A DNA stretch of 64,000 nucleotides from CAZSHX01 sp964606895 (GTDB taxonomy: Bacteria > Bacteroidota > Ignavibacteria > Kapaibacteriales > UBA2268). Every line of letters begins with the position of its first letter. The stretch's first letter is position 1. Location of the stretch: positions 16,054-80,053 of the forward strand of contig CAZSHX010000010.1 of the NCBI GenBank assembly GCA_964606895.1, written 5' to 3'. Positions 1-9,024 of this stretch are shown piece by piece. Both the position numbers and the translations under genes were made by a program. Under the pieces are notes generated by a model. The model did not search any database, had not been told where the DNA came from, and saw only the letters and a list, made by a program, of their open reading frames with translations.

Positions 1-191
1 TTAAAAGCGAAGAGCATCACAAAAAACCCGAGCCGGAACTTCATATAATAACTGAGACAATAGCAAAAATATTAGTTCAGCAGGGAGCCTACGATGCCGC
101 AATCAAAGCCTATACAGCCCTATCAAAGGAAAATCCCGAAAAATCTGTTTACTTCAACAAGAAAATTGATGACCTGACTTCCAAGAAATAA
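1..191 (+). CDS. C-terminal end of a TPR-type protein (partial)
   Basis: The frame is open from the left edge to a TAA at 189-191 and gives about 63 residues. The tail contains QGAYDAAIKAYTALSKENPE, the usual shape of a last tetratricopeptide helix pair (quinone-free scaffold repeat), followed by a lysine-rich end. Proteins ending this way are common in Bacteroidota, but the function lies in the missing N-terminal part. Only the TPR-like nature of the tail can be supported. Confidence 0.6.
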   Translation, partial: KSEEHHKKPEPELHIITETIAKILVQQGAYDAAIKAYTALSKENPEKSVYFNKKIDDLTSKK

Positions 192-213
192 TTTTTAAAA
201 GACAGAGTAAATA

Positions 214-1470
214 ATGAAAAACAAACATATATTAATATATTTTATTCTTATGATTTTCTCAGGTAACCCTCTAATATCACAGGATTGGAAACTATTTAAT
301 TACAAGAACTCTGGATTGCCTCAGTTCGGTGGTCCCGTTATTGCAATTGACTCCTCCGGTGTAAAATGGATTTCAACATGGTATGGTTTAATAAAAGTAG
401 AAAATTATAATTGGACAAAGTATAATAAATATAATTCCGGGTTACCTTCAAATAACCTATCTTCAATTTCCATTGATAGATTGAATCAAAAATGGATTAG
501 TAGTGATTCGGGTTTAGTTCTTTTTAATGATACAACATGGATGGTTTTTAATGCTAAAAATGCGTGTATTTACAAGAATTCTGCTGATCGTATTTATTTC
601 GATAATATTGGAAATATTTGGATGAATTCATATCCTAAAATAATTAAATATGATGGCAAATCTTGGTCAAAAATTGAAACACCATCTCCCGGCATGTATT
701 GTATGAAACAGGAAAGCAACGGGACATATTGGTTCGGTACGGATAGTGGCTTGGTTCGCCAAAACGAAGACACTACAATTATTTATACAATGAAAAATTC
801 CGGTTTGCCTTATTATTGGGTCTTGTGTATGTATTTCGACCCTGATGGTACAAAGTGGTTTGGTACTAATAAAGGTTTGGTAAAGTTTGACGGTGTAAAT
901 TGGACTGTTTTCAATACTAAGAATTCTGGAATTGGAAATGACAATATTTATTCGATTACACGCGATAAACTGAATAACTTATGGTTGGGCGGTGCTTGTG
1001 CTACAAAATTTGATGGTACGAACTGGACTGATTTGAATTCTGTTTTACCTTTTTCTTTTGCTGCAGAGTATTGCTTAACTATTGACAAAAACAATCAAAA
1101 ATGGATGGGTGGAGGCGATCAATATAGCGATAAAATTCTAATTTACCGTGAAGGCGGTATAGTAAATGATTTCAGCCCGGTTGAGGAACTGAATATTGAA
1201 TTCAGTCCTGCAGGTCTGGCTTGCTCGCCTAATCCAATATTTGGAGAAGGACGTATTATTGTTGATTTGCAGAAGAATGAAAAAGTTTCAATAACGATTT
1301 ACGATTTATTTGGCAGGGAAGTTTTGAATGTCCTTAAAAATGAATTTCTCGATTCTGGAACTCATGGCATATATTTCAGTTCGGCAAGTCTTCCCGTTGG
1401 TTATTACAATTGTGTAGTACATTACAATAATCGTTACGAAACAATAAAGATTGTAAAAATATCGGAGTAA
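214..1470 (+). CDS. Secreted beta-propeller protein with T9SS sorting domain
   Basis: A 418-residue protein with an N-terminal signal peptide (hydrophobic residues 5-22, cleavage near SQ). Residues 25-310 are repeats of the two-component-regulator propeller type (W-F/Y-N..NSGLP...V..I..D..G..W.GT..GL). The last 80 residues form a T9SS type A sorting domain: SPNP start, then VSITIYDLFGREV and PVGYYNCVV. The propeller would be exported across the outer membrane and cut loose or anchored by the type IX system. There is no histidine kinase domain, so it is not a hybrid sensor. Ligand or role is unknown. The ATG at 214 gives a normal signal peptide. Confidence 0.8.
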   Translation: MKNKHILIYFILMIFSGNPLISQDWKLFNYKNSGLPQFGGPVIAIDSSGVKWISTWYGLIKVENYNWTKYNKYNSGLPSNNLSSISIDRLNQKWISSDSGLVLFNDTTWMVFNAKNACIYKNSADRIYFDNIGNIWMNSYPKIIKYDGKSWSKIETPSPGMYCMKQESNGTYWFGTDSGLVRQNEDTTIIYTMKNSGLPYYWVLCMYFDPDGTKWFGTNKGLVKFDGVNWTVFNTKNSGIGNDNIYSITRDKLNNLWLGGACATKFDGTNWTDLNSVLPFSFAAEYCLTIDKNNQKWMGGGDQYSDKILIYREGGIVNDFSPVEELNIEFSPAGLACSPNPIFGEGRIIVDLQKNEKVSITIYDLFGREVLNVLKNEFLDSGTHGIYFSSASLPVGYYNCVVHYNNRYETIKIVKISE

Positions 1471-1535
1471 AAAGATTGAAGGAAATATTTCTTAATGAAG
1501 AGAAATCAAACATCATGTTTTTCCCTGTAGTTAGG

Positions 1536-1587
1536 AATTGCTTGCTGACTTTTTACAGAAATAAGTGATTTGGGTTAGCAAGCAATT
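1536..1587. terminator. Imperfect hairpin between convergent genes
   Basis: Bases 1536-1549 (AATTGCTTGCTGAC) pair with 1574-1587 (GTTAGCAAGCAATT) with one wobble pair and a 24-base loop. It lies in the 296-base gap between two genes that converge. There is a short T run at 1550-1554 in the loop but no T tract after the stem, so a terminator role is only a guess. Nothing else was seen in this gap. Confidence 0.3.
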
Positions 1588-1766
1588 GCTTGAAAGGTAC
1601 ATCAGTTTAATGCTGGTATGTCATACTTTTTATTTTGCGAAGTTTATGAGGAATGGGCTTTTATTTGCGTTTGTTAATTTCCTTTATACGATATTTTAAA
1701 GTCAAAATGTATCTATTTTCTCTAAATATGTTTTTCTTTATCAACTAATCTACAAATACTTTATTA

Positions 1767-4043
1767 TCAGTACTTAATAAACCTTCCTCTTTCAATTTGA
1801 GTGTCAGTTTGGATTAAATAGAAGTAAATACCTGTTCTGAAACAATTAGCATCTAAATCAAAATTAATTTGCCCGAGAGCCTGCTCTTTATCATCATTAG
1901 AATGATAAACAATCTGACCAAGCAGGTCATATATTGTAATCGAAACCTTGCTAAATTCTTTTAAATTATAGGTTAGTGCTATTATGCCCTTATTTTGAGC
2001 ATCAAAAAAAGAAGGATTGCTATTGCTTATGAATATTTGAGCATCATTAGGGTTGACAGAAACCATTAACTTTTTGAAGTCCCAGACTATCATGTTATCA
2101 TTAAAGTCTAACGAAGCCAAATATTCTTCGTTATTAGCTAATGCCAAACGGTGAGGCGAAAAATTTTGAAGGTCGAATTTTTTTACGATTTCCCCTGTTT
2201 CTATGTTCAATACTCTAATTGAACTATCTGCTGAAGAGCAGACAGCAATGTTTTTATTGTTTGACATAATACAATAATCTAAATGATAATACGCTGTATT
2301 TTTTAATTCTTTTTTAATGGTAAAATCATTCTTATTTGATTGGAGAAGCGGGTCAATAATAGTAAGATTGTCTTTTTCATAAGGATAATCATAAATAGCT
2401 TTTCTTCCAATTAAATATTTTCCGTCGTTAGTAATTCTATTGGCGATGTAGCCTGTGGAAATTTGTTTGATTTTTGATTTTGTTTCAAGTGACCAGATAG
2501 ATGTATAAAGTGAATCACTAACAACAAAATATTTACTATTTTGAGAAAAATATATCGAAGCATTTTCAGTTTTGCATAAATCAATTATTACTGTGGAATC
2601 CAGTTCAATATCGTAAACCAGATATTCCATATTTCCTGAAATCAAGCCTACATATTTATCATTGTTAGAAGCAATAATTTTTTCAAAATTAAAATCAAAG
2701 CTCCTTTTTTTCCGGATTGAATCATTTTGATAATCATAGAAAATCAATGAATTGCCAACAGTATAGATGAAATCTTTTTTATCTGACATTACGTCAACAT
2801 CCATTCCGTAACTTTTGCTGGTATAAAGAGTACAATGATACTTGGCTTTACCAATTTTTGAGTCCCAGATGACAGTTCCCATGTTTCCAATGACTACCAA
2901 TTCAGAGTCATTGTTAATAAATTTCGGTTTAATAATTAACTTGGTTTCATCTTGAGTTGTGTATCCGCCTCCAACGATATTAAGAAGTTTCTTTGAATAA
3001 GTTCCATATTCATATATATAGCCTCCATAAGAAAATAAAGCTAAAGAATCATTGCCGGAAATACAAAACCCGCCAAAACTCCTATCATTTTTAACTTTAT
3101 ATGGAATAAATTTTTCTATATCTTCAAAATATACCGAATCGGTGAATTGTCCTGTTTTATAATTAAAAAGATAGTAAAAATCAAGCAGGACGCAGTTATC
3201 GTTTGATAACAGATAAACAGGTCTGGGAGAAGGACCATATTTTTGAGGATAGTCAAACTTCTGTAATATTGTATCCTTTAGAAAATCCACTACATATAGA
3301 TTTTTCATGCCAACAATTATTAAATTATTTTCATTATTAATAAATGTTGCTCGAATAACATCACCATCATAATCATTAAAATTGTCATGCCAAATCATTT
3401 TTTTTCTTTCAATATCAAAAATTGAATTATGAACATTGCCGGATTTATCAGACCATAAGGAAAAATATTTGCCATCAGGAGAAAACCAATCAAGTCCTAA
3501 ACAATAAAAGTCGGTATTTAATGAATCGCTTTTTGTAAAGGCTGAATCAGTAAATAAAATCTGATTAGTTTTTAAATCGGAAATCATAAATTGATTTCTT
3601 GTTCTATTTGAATCAAAATCAAAAAAACTCTCAATAATATATCGGGCATCCTTTGAATAACCTGTAATTTGATAATCTTTATTTCCATAAGAAAATTCAC
3701 TTAACATCTTACCCGAAGGAATTTCATAGATTCGATTCACATAGCCATAACTTAAAAACAAACTGTCGGAATTGTTGATAAAAAAACGAATTCCGGGCCA
3801 TCGTATCTGATGAGTATATGTAAAGCAAATATCCGGTATAATATTTATTAACTCACCTGTTTTTGCGTCATTAATCAATATCCTGCAATAATTAAAACTT
3901 ACTAAATATTTACCGTTTGGGGAATAAAGCAAAAGGTCATAAATATCAGGTAGTGAGAATTTTCCCCAAAGAATTCCATTATCCATTGAAGATGATTCAT
4001 AAAAGCAAAATATAAAACATAATATGGTGAAGAATTTTTTCAA
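1767..4043 (-). CDS. WD40/YVTN-like propeller protein with T9SS sorting domain
   Basis: A 758-residue secreted protein: signal peptide at residues 1-19, then a long series of propeller-like blades with recurring S.D.K.....D...G.....F patterns (e.g. YSPNGKYLVSF, WFSPDGKYFSLW, FSQNSKYFVVSD, GKYLIGRKAIYD). The C-terminal 85 residues carry SKVSITIYDLLGQIVYH and FRTGIYFYLIQT, the marks of a T9SS sorting domain. Family knowledge suggests a cell-surface or released propeller; no enzymatic motif is visible. It converges with the propeller gene to its left; both end in T9SS tails, but their blades are of different types. Confidence 0.75.
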   Translation of the reverse strand: MKKFFTILCFIFCFYESSSMDNGILWGKFSLPDIYDLLLYSPNGKYLVSFNYCRILINDAKTGELINIIPDICFTYTHQIRWPGIRFFINNSDSLFLSYGYVNRIYEIPSGKMLSEFSYGNKDYQITGYSKDARYIIESFFDFDSNRTRNQFMISDLKTNQILFTDSAFTKSDSLNTDFYCLGLDWFSPDGKYFSLWSDKSGNVHNSIFDIERKKMIWHDNFNDYDGDVIRATFINNENNLIIVGMKNLYVVDFLKDTILQKFDYPQKYGPSPRPVYLLSNDNCVLLDFYYLFNYKTGQFTDSVYFEDIEKFIPYKVKNDRSFGGFCISGNDSLALFSYGGYIYEYGTYSKKLLNIVGGGYTTQDETKLIIKPKFINNDSELVVIGNMGTVIWDSKIGKAKYHCTLYTSKSYGMDVDVMSDKKDFIYTVGNSLIFYDYQNDSIRKKRSFDFNFEKIIASNNDKYVGLISGNMEYLVYDIELDSTVIIDLCKTENASIYFSQNSKYFVVSDSLYTSIWSLETKSKIKQISTGYIANRITNDGKYLIGRKAIYDYPYEKDNLTIIDPLLQSNKNDFTIKKELKNTAYYHLDYCIMSNNKNIAVCSSADSSIRVLNIETGEIVKKFDLQNFSPHRLALANNEEYLASLDFNDNMIVWDFKKLMVSVNPNDAQIFISNSNPSFFDAQNKGIIALTYNLKEFSKVSITIYDLLGQIVYHSNDDKEQALGQINFDLDANCFRTGIYFYLIQTDTQIERGRFIKY

Positions 4044-4338
4044 AATGAAACCTTTTGAATTTAATGATTAACTACAAATCTCAATATCGAATTTTGTGAC
4101 AAGTCCATCAAGAAAATCATACCTGCTTCTTTCTTTTTAAATAAATTTTTAGTAGCACCACCAAATTAAATATTAATTTTTTAAAAAGCAACAAAAATTT
4201 TATAAAAGTGTGATGAATCTGCCATTTTTCTGTTTAACGAATCGGTTTTCTTGCTTGAAAAATTCTTCTCTCGGTTGGAGTTACCTCCTGCCGTTTTCTT
4301 GTTCCCAAGCTACCGTTTGGGAAAATGAAAAAATTTGC
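4044..4338. other. Intergenic stretch without a gene
   Basis: This is AT-rich sequence between the start of the propeller gene and the repeats beside the Fic gene. A 65-codon open frame (4210-4407) runs into the 40-bp repeats, has no recognisable domain and a cysteine/phenylalanine-rich composition, so I treat it as chance. Confidence 0.5.
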
Positions 4339-4390
4339 TTTATAATTGCACTTAGTGGCTTTTCTGCAATTATGGGAATTTATAATTGCA
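4339..4390. repeat. 40-bp repeat cluster downstream of fic (1.3 copies)
   Basis: TTTATAATTGCA occurs at 4339-4350 and again exactly 40 bases later at 4379-4390. Between them is TGCAATTAT (4365-4373), the inverse of the first motif, so each unit is also quasi-palindromic and can fold. The same unit with the same 40-base spacing occurs on the other side of the Fic gene at 5578-5669, in the same orientation. Confidence 0.8.
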
Positions 4391-4416
4391 GAAAAAACAA
4401 TTTTTAGGCGAAATTC

Positions 4417-5553
4417 TTATTTTTGAAACAAATCCAAATATTCTTTGAAAATGAATTGCCTGTTTCTTTTAAATCCTGTGATTTCTTCAAGAATACCAAG
4501 TTTGATGAAGTCATCAACAAGTCTTCCGGCAGTTGAGATATTGACTTTCATTATATTCACAATATCTCCAACATCAACCAATGGCTGTCCGTAAAGATAA
4601 TTCAAAAAATTTTGAGCAGTTACTGTTTTTTTCCCAAGCGTTACAATTCTCTTCGATTCTATCTCTGATTTTAAAAATATTATATTTTTGAAAGTATCTA
4701 TTGCATTTTCGGAAGTTTGATAAACACCCTCGAGGAAAAATTTTAACCACTGGTTCAAGTCATTATTAGTTCTTGCTCTTGTTAAATTATCATAATATAA
4801 TTGCTTGTTTTTTTCAAAATAATCAGAAAGATACAAACTTGGTTTAGTCAGCAGTCCATGCCCAACAAGCATTAAAGTTATCAGCAATCTGCCGATTCTT
4901 CCATTACCATCAAGAAAAGGATGAATTGTTTCAAATTGGTAGTGTGCTATTCCCGTTGTTATCAATAATGGAAGCTGATTATTTTCATTGTGAAGAAATT
5001 TTTCCAAATCATTCATCAAATCATTTATTTCTGAATGATGAGGCGGAATAAACATTGCATCATTTATAGACGCACCGCCAATCCAGTTTTGACTGTTTCG
5101 ATACTCACCGGGTTGTTTGTTCTTACCTCTTGCACCCTGAAGTAGAATTTTGTGAGTAAGTTTAAATAATCTTGACGAAATAGGCAGATTTTCTAATCCG
5201 TTAATAGCATAATTCATTGCAGAGATATAATTTTGAACTTCTGTCCAATCATCCCTTTTTTCAGGATTAATATTTTCTGACTTTTGGAGTGCTTCTTCAA
5301 TATTCGTTTGGGTACCCTCAATCCTGCTACTTTGAGTTGCTTCCTTGCGGATATGCATTTTGATAAAAAAATCAACATCAGGAATCAGCTGAGAATAAGC
5401 ATTCAACTCTCCCAGCTTGATGTTAGCAAGACTAAGGATGTTGATTAAATACATATCGCTGATATCCCAGTCAATATTGACATAAGAGGGTGAAAAACTT
5501 TTATATTTGTATTGTTGCAGATATTTACCTGATTGAAAATCCTTAATATCCAT
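4417..5553 (-). CDS. Fic family AMP-transferase-like protein (class II) with winged helix
   Basis: A 378-residue protein. An N-terminal Fic_N region (about residues 1-95) contains the inhibitory-helix motif SSRIEGT (S/T-x-x-x-E-G) at about 77-83, which marks a class II self-inhibited Fic. The Fic core holds HPFLDGNGRIGRLL at about 212-225 with the catalytic His, the metal Asp and the phosphate-binding GNGR. The last 70 residues look like a winged helix (VGDIVNIMKVNISTAGRLVD). Fic enzymes usually transfer AMP from ATP to a protein hydroxyl; the target cannot be told from sequence. No separate antitoxin is adjacent, as expected for class II. The gene sits alone between clusters of identical-period 40-bp repeats, which the winged helix might bind. 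Confidence 0.92.
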   Translation of the reverse strand: MDIKDFQSGKYLQQYKYKSFSPSYVNIDWDISDMYLINILSLANIKLGELNAYSQLIPDVDFFIKMHIRKEATQSSRIEGTQTNIEEALQKSENINPEKRDDWTEVQNYISAMNYAINGLENLPISSRLFKLTHKILLQGARGKNKQPGEYRNSQNWIGGASINDAMFIPPHHSEINDLMNDLEKFLHNENNQLPLLITTGIAHYQFETIHPFLDGNGRIGRLLITLMLVGHGLLTKPSLYLSDYFEKNKQLYYDNLTRARTNNDLNQWLKFFLEGVYQTSENAIDTFKNIIFLKSEIESKRIVTLGKKTVTAQNFLNYLYGQPLVDVGDIVNIMKVNISTAGRLVDDFIKLGILEEITGFKRNRQFIFKEYLDLFQK

Positions 5554-5577
5554 TATTTTTTCCTTAAAAAAGGGTTA

Positions 5578-5669
5578 TTTATAATTGCACTAAATTGACT
5601 TACTGCAAATATAAGGATTTATAATTGCATTTAAAAGCTTTTCTGCAATTATGGAAATTTATAATTGCA
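5578..5669. repeat. 40-bp direct repeats upstream of fic (2.3 copies)
   Basis: TTTATAATTGCA occurs at 5578-5589, 5618-5629 and 5658-5669, an exact 40-base period. Inverse motifs TGCAAATAT (5604-5612) and TGCAATTAT (5644-5652) lie between them. The array begins 25 bases upstream of the fic start codon, so it covers the promoter region and is placed as an operator array for self-regulation. It could also be a hairpin-forming mobile repeat; the 210 bases from 5670 to 5879 hold nothing recognisable beyond the next gene's leader. Confidence 0.8.
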
Positions 5670-5879
5670 CTTGGGAGCAAAAATTCCAATTAATTTCTTT
5701 TTTGGATTTTGCTAAAGCTAAAATTTCAACACTTAAACACCATAACATCGTTTTGGAAAAAATGCAATTTTGACTTTTTTTTGACAATTAAATTACATAG
5801 TTTTGACATTTTGATTTTCATTTATTATTAATTTGCTTTTGTAAAGTTATCTGTAATTCAGTATTTCAATAGGTGAGTC

Positions 5880-7037
5880 ATGAAAGCAATTCATAGCTTC
5901 ATTCATTCGGCAAATATAACCAATGCCTTGGCATTTTTGATGTCTTTTTTGTTTTTTTACTCATGTCAGGACAAAGAAACATTAATTGTGGACACTAATA
6001 TCCTTCCACCCGATAAAAATTGGCTTAGTTACAACAGCGAAAAAATTATTCAGGGCAAATATTACTCTTCCACTTCGGAAATTATCTGGTTCAATGATTC
6101 TCAAAGACTGATTTATACCGATAATTACTCTAACTACAGCGATATTTACATCTATAATACATCCTCAAAATATATTTATTCGGTTGGTGCAAGTGTTTAT
6201 TTCAACAAGAATTTAATTCTTAGTTCAGATAATTCCGACTTATATTATTTGGGAGGAATTAATTATTACTCTACCTATGATTCAATCTGCAAGCTAAACA
6301 AATATAATATTTCAGCCAAAACAAATAAAGTCCTGTTAACAGATTCGGTGGTTAACTTCAAGATTTCAAAAACAGGCAATAGGATTGCTTATCTTTCTTT
6401 GTCAAAACCAAAATATGAATATTGGTATGAACTTTATTTAGTTGATGAAAACAGCCTAAATCCTGAGTTGGTTCTCGAAAATTATTTGTATTTACCCGAG
6501 TATAAAATGAATGATGACGGGAGTGAAGTTTACTGCAAAATTCAGAATAATAATTATTACAAATTCACATCATCGAACAATCAATTAACAAAAATTTCTC
6601 AGTCCGAGGGTGGGCGATACTTTAAGGATACGAGTATTATTCTGCCTAAAGTCAGTTGTAGCGTAACGGGAGGCGGAACCGACAAAGACGGGAATTCAAT
6701 CTGGAATCTTGCCGTTAAGGATTCGAATAATAAATCTATTTTTTCAACGGTGATACCCACTTATTTAGCAAGCAAACAGTGTTCTACATCAACGAATATT
6801 TTTAAAAATGAAAGAAGAATAGTGCTTTTTTGCCAATTTGATAATCCGTCTTATCAAGGATCATATTATTATCAATTACTGCTGATTGATCTTGATAAGA
6901 AAAAAATTGCTGATATCAGCCCAAACACCAATAACCCAAAGAGTATATCGGTTTCTCCCGATGGGACTAAAATAGTTTACTTCAACCAAACAGACTACGC
7001 TTTTTACTTAATTGATTGGGCAAAAGTTTTTAAGTGA
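5880..7037 (+). CDS. TolB-like propeller lipoprotein
   Basis: A 385-residue protein. The N-terminus is a lipoprotein signal (hydrophobic stretch then FYSCQDKE, Cys at about 28). Beta-propeller repeats of the TolB/DPP-IV type follow, e.g. NRIAYLSLS and, at the end, SVSPDGTKIVYFNQTD. It is probably tethered to the outer or inner membrane facing the periplasm or surface. No catalytic motif was seen. The stop overlaps the end of the convergent fructose-bisphosphatase gene by 8 bases. An upstream weak AGGTGAG precedes the ATG. Confidence 0.65.
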   Translation: MKAIHSFIHSANITNALAFLMSFLFFYSCQDKETLIVDTNILPPDKNWLSYNSEKIIQGKYYSSTSEIIWFNDSQRLIYTDNYSNYSDIYIYNTSSKYIYSVGASVYFNKNLILSSDNSDLYYLGGINYYSTYDSICKLNKYNISAKTNKVLLTDSVVNFKISKTGNRIAYLSLSKPKYEYWYELYLVDENSLNPELVLENYLYLPEYKMNDDGSEVYCKIQNNNYYKFTSSNNQLTKISQSEGGRYFKDTSIILPKVSCSVTGGGTDKDGNSIWNLAVKDSNNKSIFSTVIPTYLASKQCSTSTNIFKNERRIVLFCQFDNPSYQGSYYYQLLLIDLDKKKIADISPNTNNPKSISVSPDGTKIVYFNQTDYAFYLIDWAKVFK

Positions 7038-8058
7038 CAACTGGTCCTTCGCCTTTCAGAAAGCTTTCTAAATCGAGAATATCGAGTTTGCTTCCAACAA
7101 AGAACGGAATCCTCTGATGAATATGTTCCGGCTGAAGGTCTAAAATTCTTTGAGTTCCTGTTGATGCTTTTCCGCCTGCCTGCTCAACAATCATTGCAAG
7201 GGGATTTGCTTCGTAAACAAGTCTGATTTTGCCGTCAGGCAATTTGCTGTCCGAGGGGTACATATATATCCCGCCATAATGCAGAATCCTGTGGATGTCA
7301 GCGGCAGATGTGGCTACGTACCTCATAATATATGGTCTGCTCAAATCTTCTGAAGGAGTTTTCAAATAGCGGATATAATCACGGAAATTTTTATCCCATC
7401 TGTAATAATTACCCTCATTGCAACTGTAATGATTCCCCCGTTCGGGAATTCTGAGATTGCGGAATGTAAGCAGAAACTCACCTACAGTGGGGTCATAAGT
7501 AAAAACATTTACTCCGTGTCCAGTTGAATAAACAAATATAGTACTGCTTCCATAAAGAACATAACCAGCGGCTTCCTGTTTCCAGCCAGGCTGGAGCACA
7601 TCTGGAACTGTACCGTCAGTTTCAAGAGAAAAATCCAGCCTTTTGTATATTGAAAAGATTGTCCCGACGGTATTATTTACATCAATATTCGTAGATCCGT
7701 CCATCGGGTCGAAGATAAGGACATATTTCCCTTTCTTACGTTCCGGCGGCAAAAGCATAATATCTTCGGACTCCTCCGAAGCCATAACGCAAACATTTCC
7801 GCTACCCTCCATAACCTTATAAATAACCTCGAATGCATATTCATCAAGTTTACGAACCTGCTCGCCGTGAGTATTGACTTTATCTGTCATGCCGAGAATG
7901 TCGTTCAGTCCGGCTCGGCGAATTTCGCGGTCAATCAGGCGTATTGCAAAAGCAAAATCATGGAGTAAAAAGCTGAATTCACCTGTAGCGTAGGGATGAA
8001 GCACCTGTTCCTCGGCTATATGCCTGTCAATTGTTATAAGTTTGGATGTAGATATCAC
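7030..8058 (-). CDS. fbp: Fructose-1,6-bisphosphatase class I
   Basis: The cytosolic enzyme hydrolyses fructose 1,6-bisphosphate to fructose 6-phosphate in gluconeogenesis. The 342-residue length is normal for class I. Visible motifs: metal ligand region MASEESEDIM (about 92-101), the metal-binding signature DPMDGSTNIDVN (about 117-128), RYVATSAADIHRIL and the C-terminal KIRLVYEANPLAMIVEQAGG with substrate and metal residues. The gene stands alone and runs convergently into the lipoprotein gene with an 8-base overlap and no terminator between. Confidence 0.96.
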   Translation of the reverse strand: MISTSKLITIDRHIAEEQVLHPYATGEFSFLLHDFAFAIRLIDREIRRAGLNDILGMTDKVNTHGEQVRKLDEYAFEVIYKVMEGSGNVCVMASEESEDIMLLPPERKKGKYVLIFDPMDGSTNIDVNNTVGTIFSIYKRLDFSLETDGTVPDVLQPGWKQEAAGYVLYGSSTIFVYSTGHGVNVFTYDPTVGEFLLTFRNLRIPERGNHYSCNEGNYYRWDKNFRDYIRYLKTPSEDLSRPYIMRYVATSAADIHRILHYGGIYMYPSDSKLPDGKIRLVYEANPLAMIVEQAGGKASTGTQRILDLQPEHIHQRIPFFVGSKLDILDLESFLKGEGPVVT

Positions 8059-8159
8059 TTTAATTTTATTATAATTAACTCAATTCCTGAAACGGAAATT
8101 CACTTTTCCGAAAAGGTTTAATCATAAAAATATAAATATTAACCCAAATATCAAAATAT

Positions 8160-8420
8160 TTAGATAAATTTTCTTAAGTATGACTCAGATACTGACAATT
8201 CGTATGCTATAACCTTCAGGCTTTTTCCCGGATTTTGTTTCATGTATTGTGATACAAATCTAACCAGTTTTGTAATCTGAGGGAAGTAAATGCTAATGCC
8301 CTGAAGTGCTTTCATCAACTTTATGGTAGCTTCCAAACCGATAACATCTGCGACAATCTTCAAATCATCAGTCAAATCATCGTAACTTAACATGTCAAAA
8401 GCATCAAAATGCTTGCTCAT
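8160..8420 (-). CDS. Mor-type phage transcription activator-like protein
   Basis: An 86-residue product starting at MSKHF. This ATG has AAGGAAAA eight bases upstream; a second ATG at 8438 would add six residues. The layout matches the Mor/C activators of Mu-like phages: an acidic N-terminus, D-L..V..VIGLEATIKLMKALQGISIYFP (the dimerisation part with a G.-.IY.P core), then a short helix-turn-helix near the end (VIAYELSVSESYLRKFI). It is transcribed divergently from an XRE repressor across a 150-base promoter region with repeated operators. It may be a captured phage regulator. The family call rests on memory of the pattern. Confidence 0.55.
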   Translation of the reverse strand: MSKHFDAFDMLSYDDLTDDLKIVADVIGLEATIKLMKALQGISIYFPQITKLVRFVSQYMKQNPGKSLKVIAYELSVSESYLRKFI

Positions 8421-8468
8421 AAATAATTTTCCTTGCATAAGTACATAAAAATTCGTAATTTTGAATAA

Positions 8469-8520
8469 GTAAATATTACAATATACGTAATATCTATTTG
8501 CAAAAATATGTAAATATTAC
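8469..8520. promoter_or_regulatory. Twin palindromic operators in divergent promoter region
   Basis: The 11-mer GTAAATATTAC (arms GTAA and TTAC around ATA) occurs at 8469-8479 and identically at 8510-8520, 41 bases apart. A related half-site ACGTAATAT lies between them at 8485-8493. The sites sit between the divergent Mor-like and XRE genes. This is the usual arrangement for operators of a phage-type repressor switch. Binding by the XRE protein is inferred. Confidence 0.55.
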
Positions 8521-8573
8521 TTTCTTTGCAAATTATTTTTTTATTTTTTTTACACTATTTTCAAAAAAATATT

Positions 8574-9002
8574 ATGAGTTTACGTCAATCTGAACCAGGA
8601 AAACGTCTTCGGGAAGTCCGCGGAATCTTCAACAATGGATTCAAAGCAACTATTCTGCAATTTGCAACCGAACTCGGAGAAACAAATTACAACATTTCTA
8701 ATTATGAGAATGGTAAAGCCAACATCCCAACCAGAGTTCTTATTACTCTTTTTGAAATGGGATTCAATCCGGTTTATATTCTTACCGGTTCCGGCAGTAT
8801 GTATGCAGACAATCTTCCCGGAAAAACCAAAAAGGAACTTGACTCGGGCAAATCCAAAGGAAATGCAAAATTAGTCGGCTCGATAGATAACGCTTCCCTC
8901 AGCATGGAAGAATTAAACAGGAAAGCTTCAGAACATATTGCCGCCGCAGGCGACATTATGAAATTGATTGAGAAAAAAAGAAGAAGCTCAATGCTGAAGT
9001 GA
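8574..9002 (+). CDS. XRE/Cro-C1 family helix-turn-helix regulator
   Basis: A 142-residue protein starting at MSLRQSEPG. An upstream in-frame ATG at 8526 would add 16 hydrophobic residues and is unlikely. Residues 8-70 are a Cro/C1 HTH: KRLREVRGIFNNGFKATILQ, then LGETNYNISNYENGKANIP (recognition helix), then LFEMGFNPVYILTGSGSMY, as in phage repressors. It lacks the C-terminal S24 peptidase half; that domain is encoded as a separate gene 22 bases downstream. The two may act as a split version of a LexA/CI-type repressor. It is divergent from the Mor-like gene. Confidence 0.8.
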   Translation: MSLRQSEPGKRLREVRGIFNNGFKATILQFATELGETNYNISNYENGKANIPTRVLITLFEMGFNPVYILTGSGSMYADNLPGKTKKELDSGKSKGNAKLVGSIDNASLSMEELNRKASEHIAAAGDIMKLIEKKRRSSMLK

Positions 9003-9024
9003 TTTTTCACTCAGGAAAATAAAA

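Noticed and set aside
4210..4407. 65-codon open frame beside the Fic gene
   Set aside because: It runs through the 40-bp repeats, has no domain, and its composition is unlike its neighbours.
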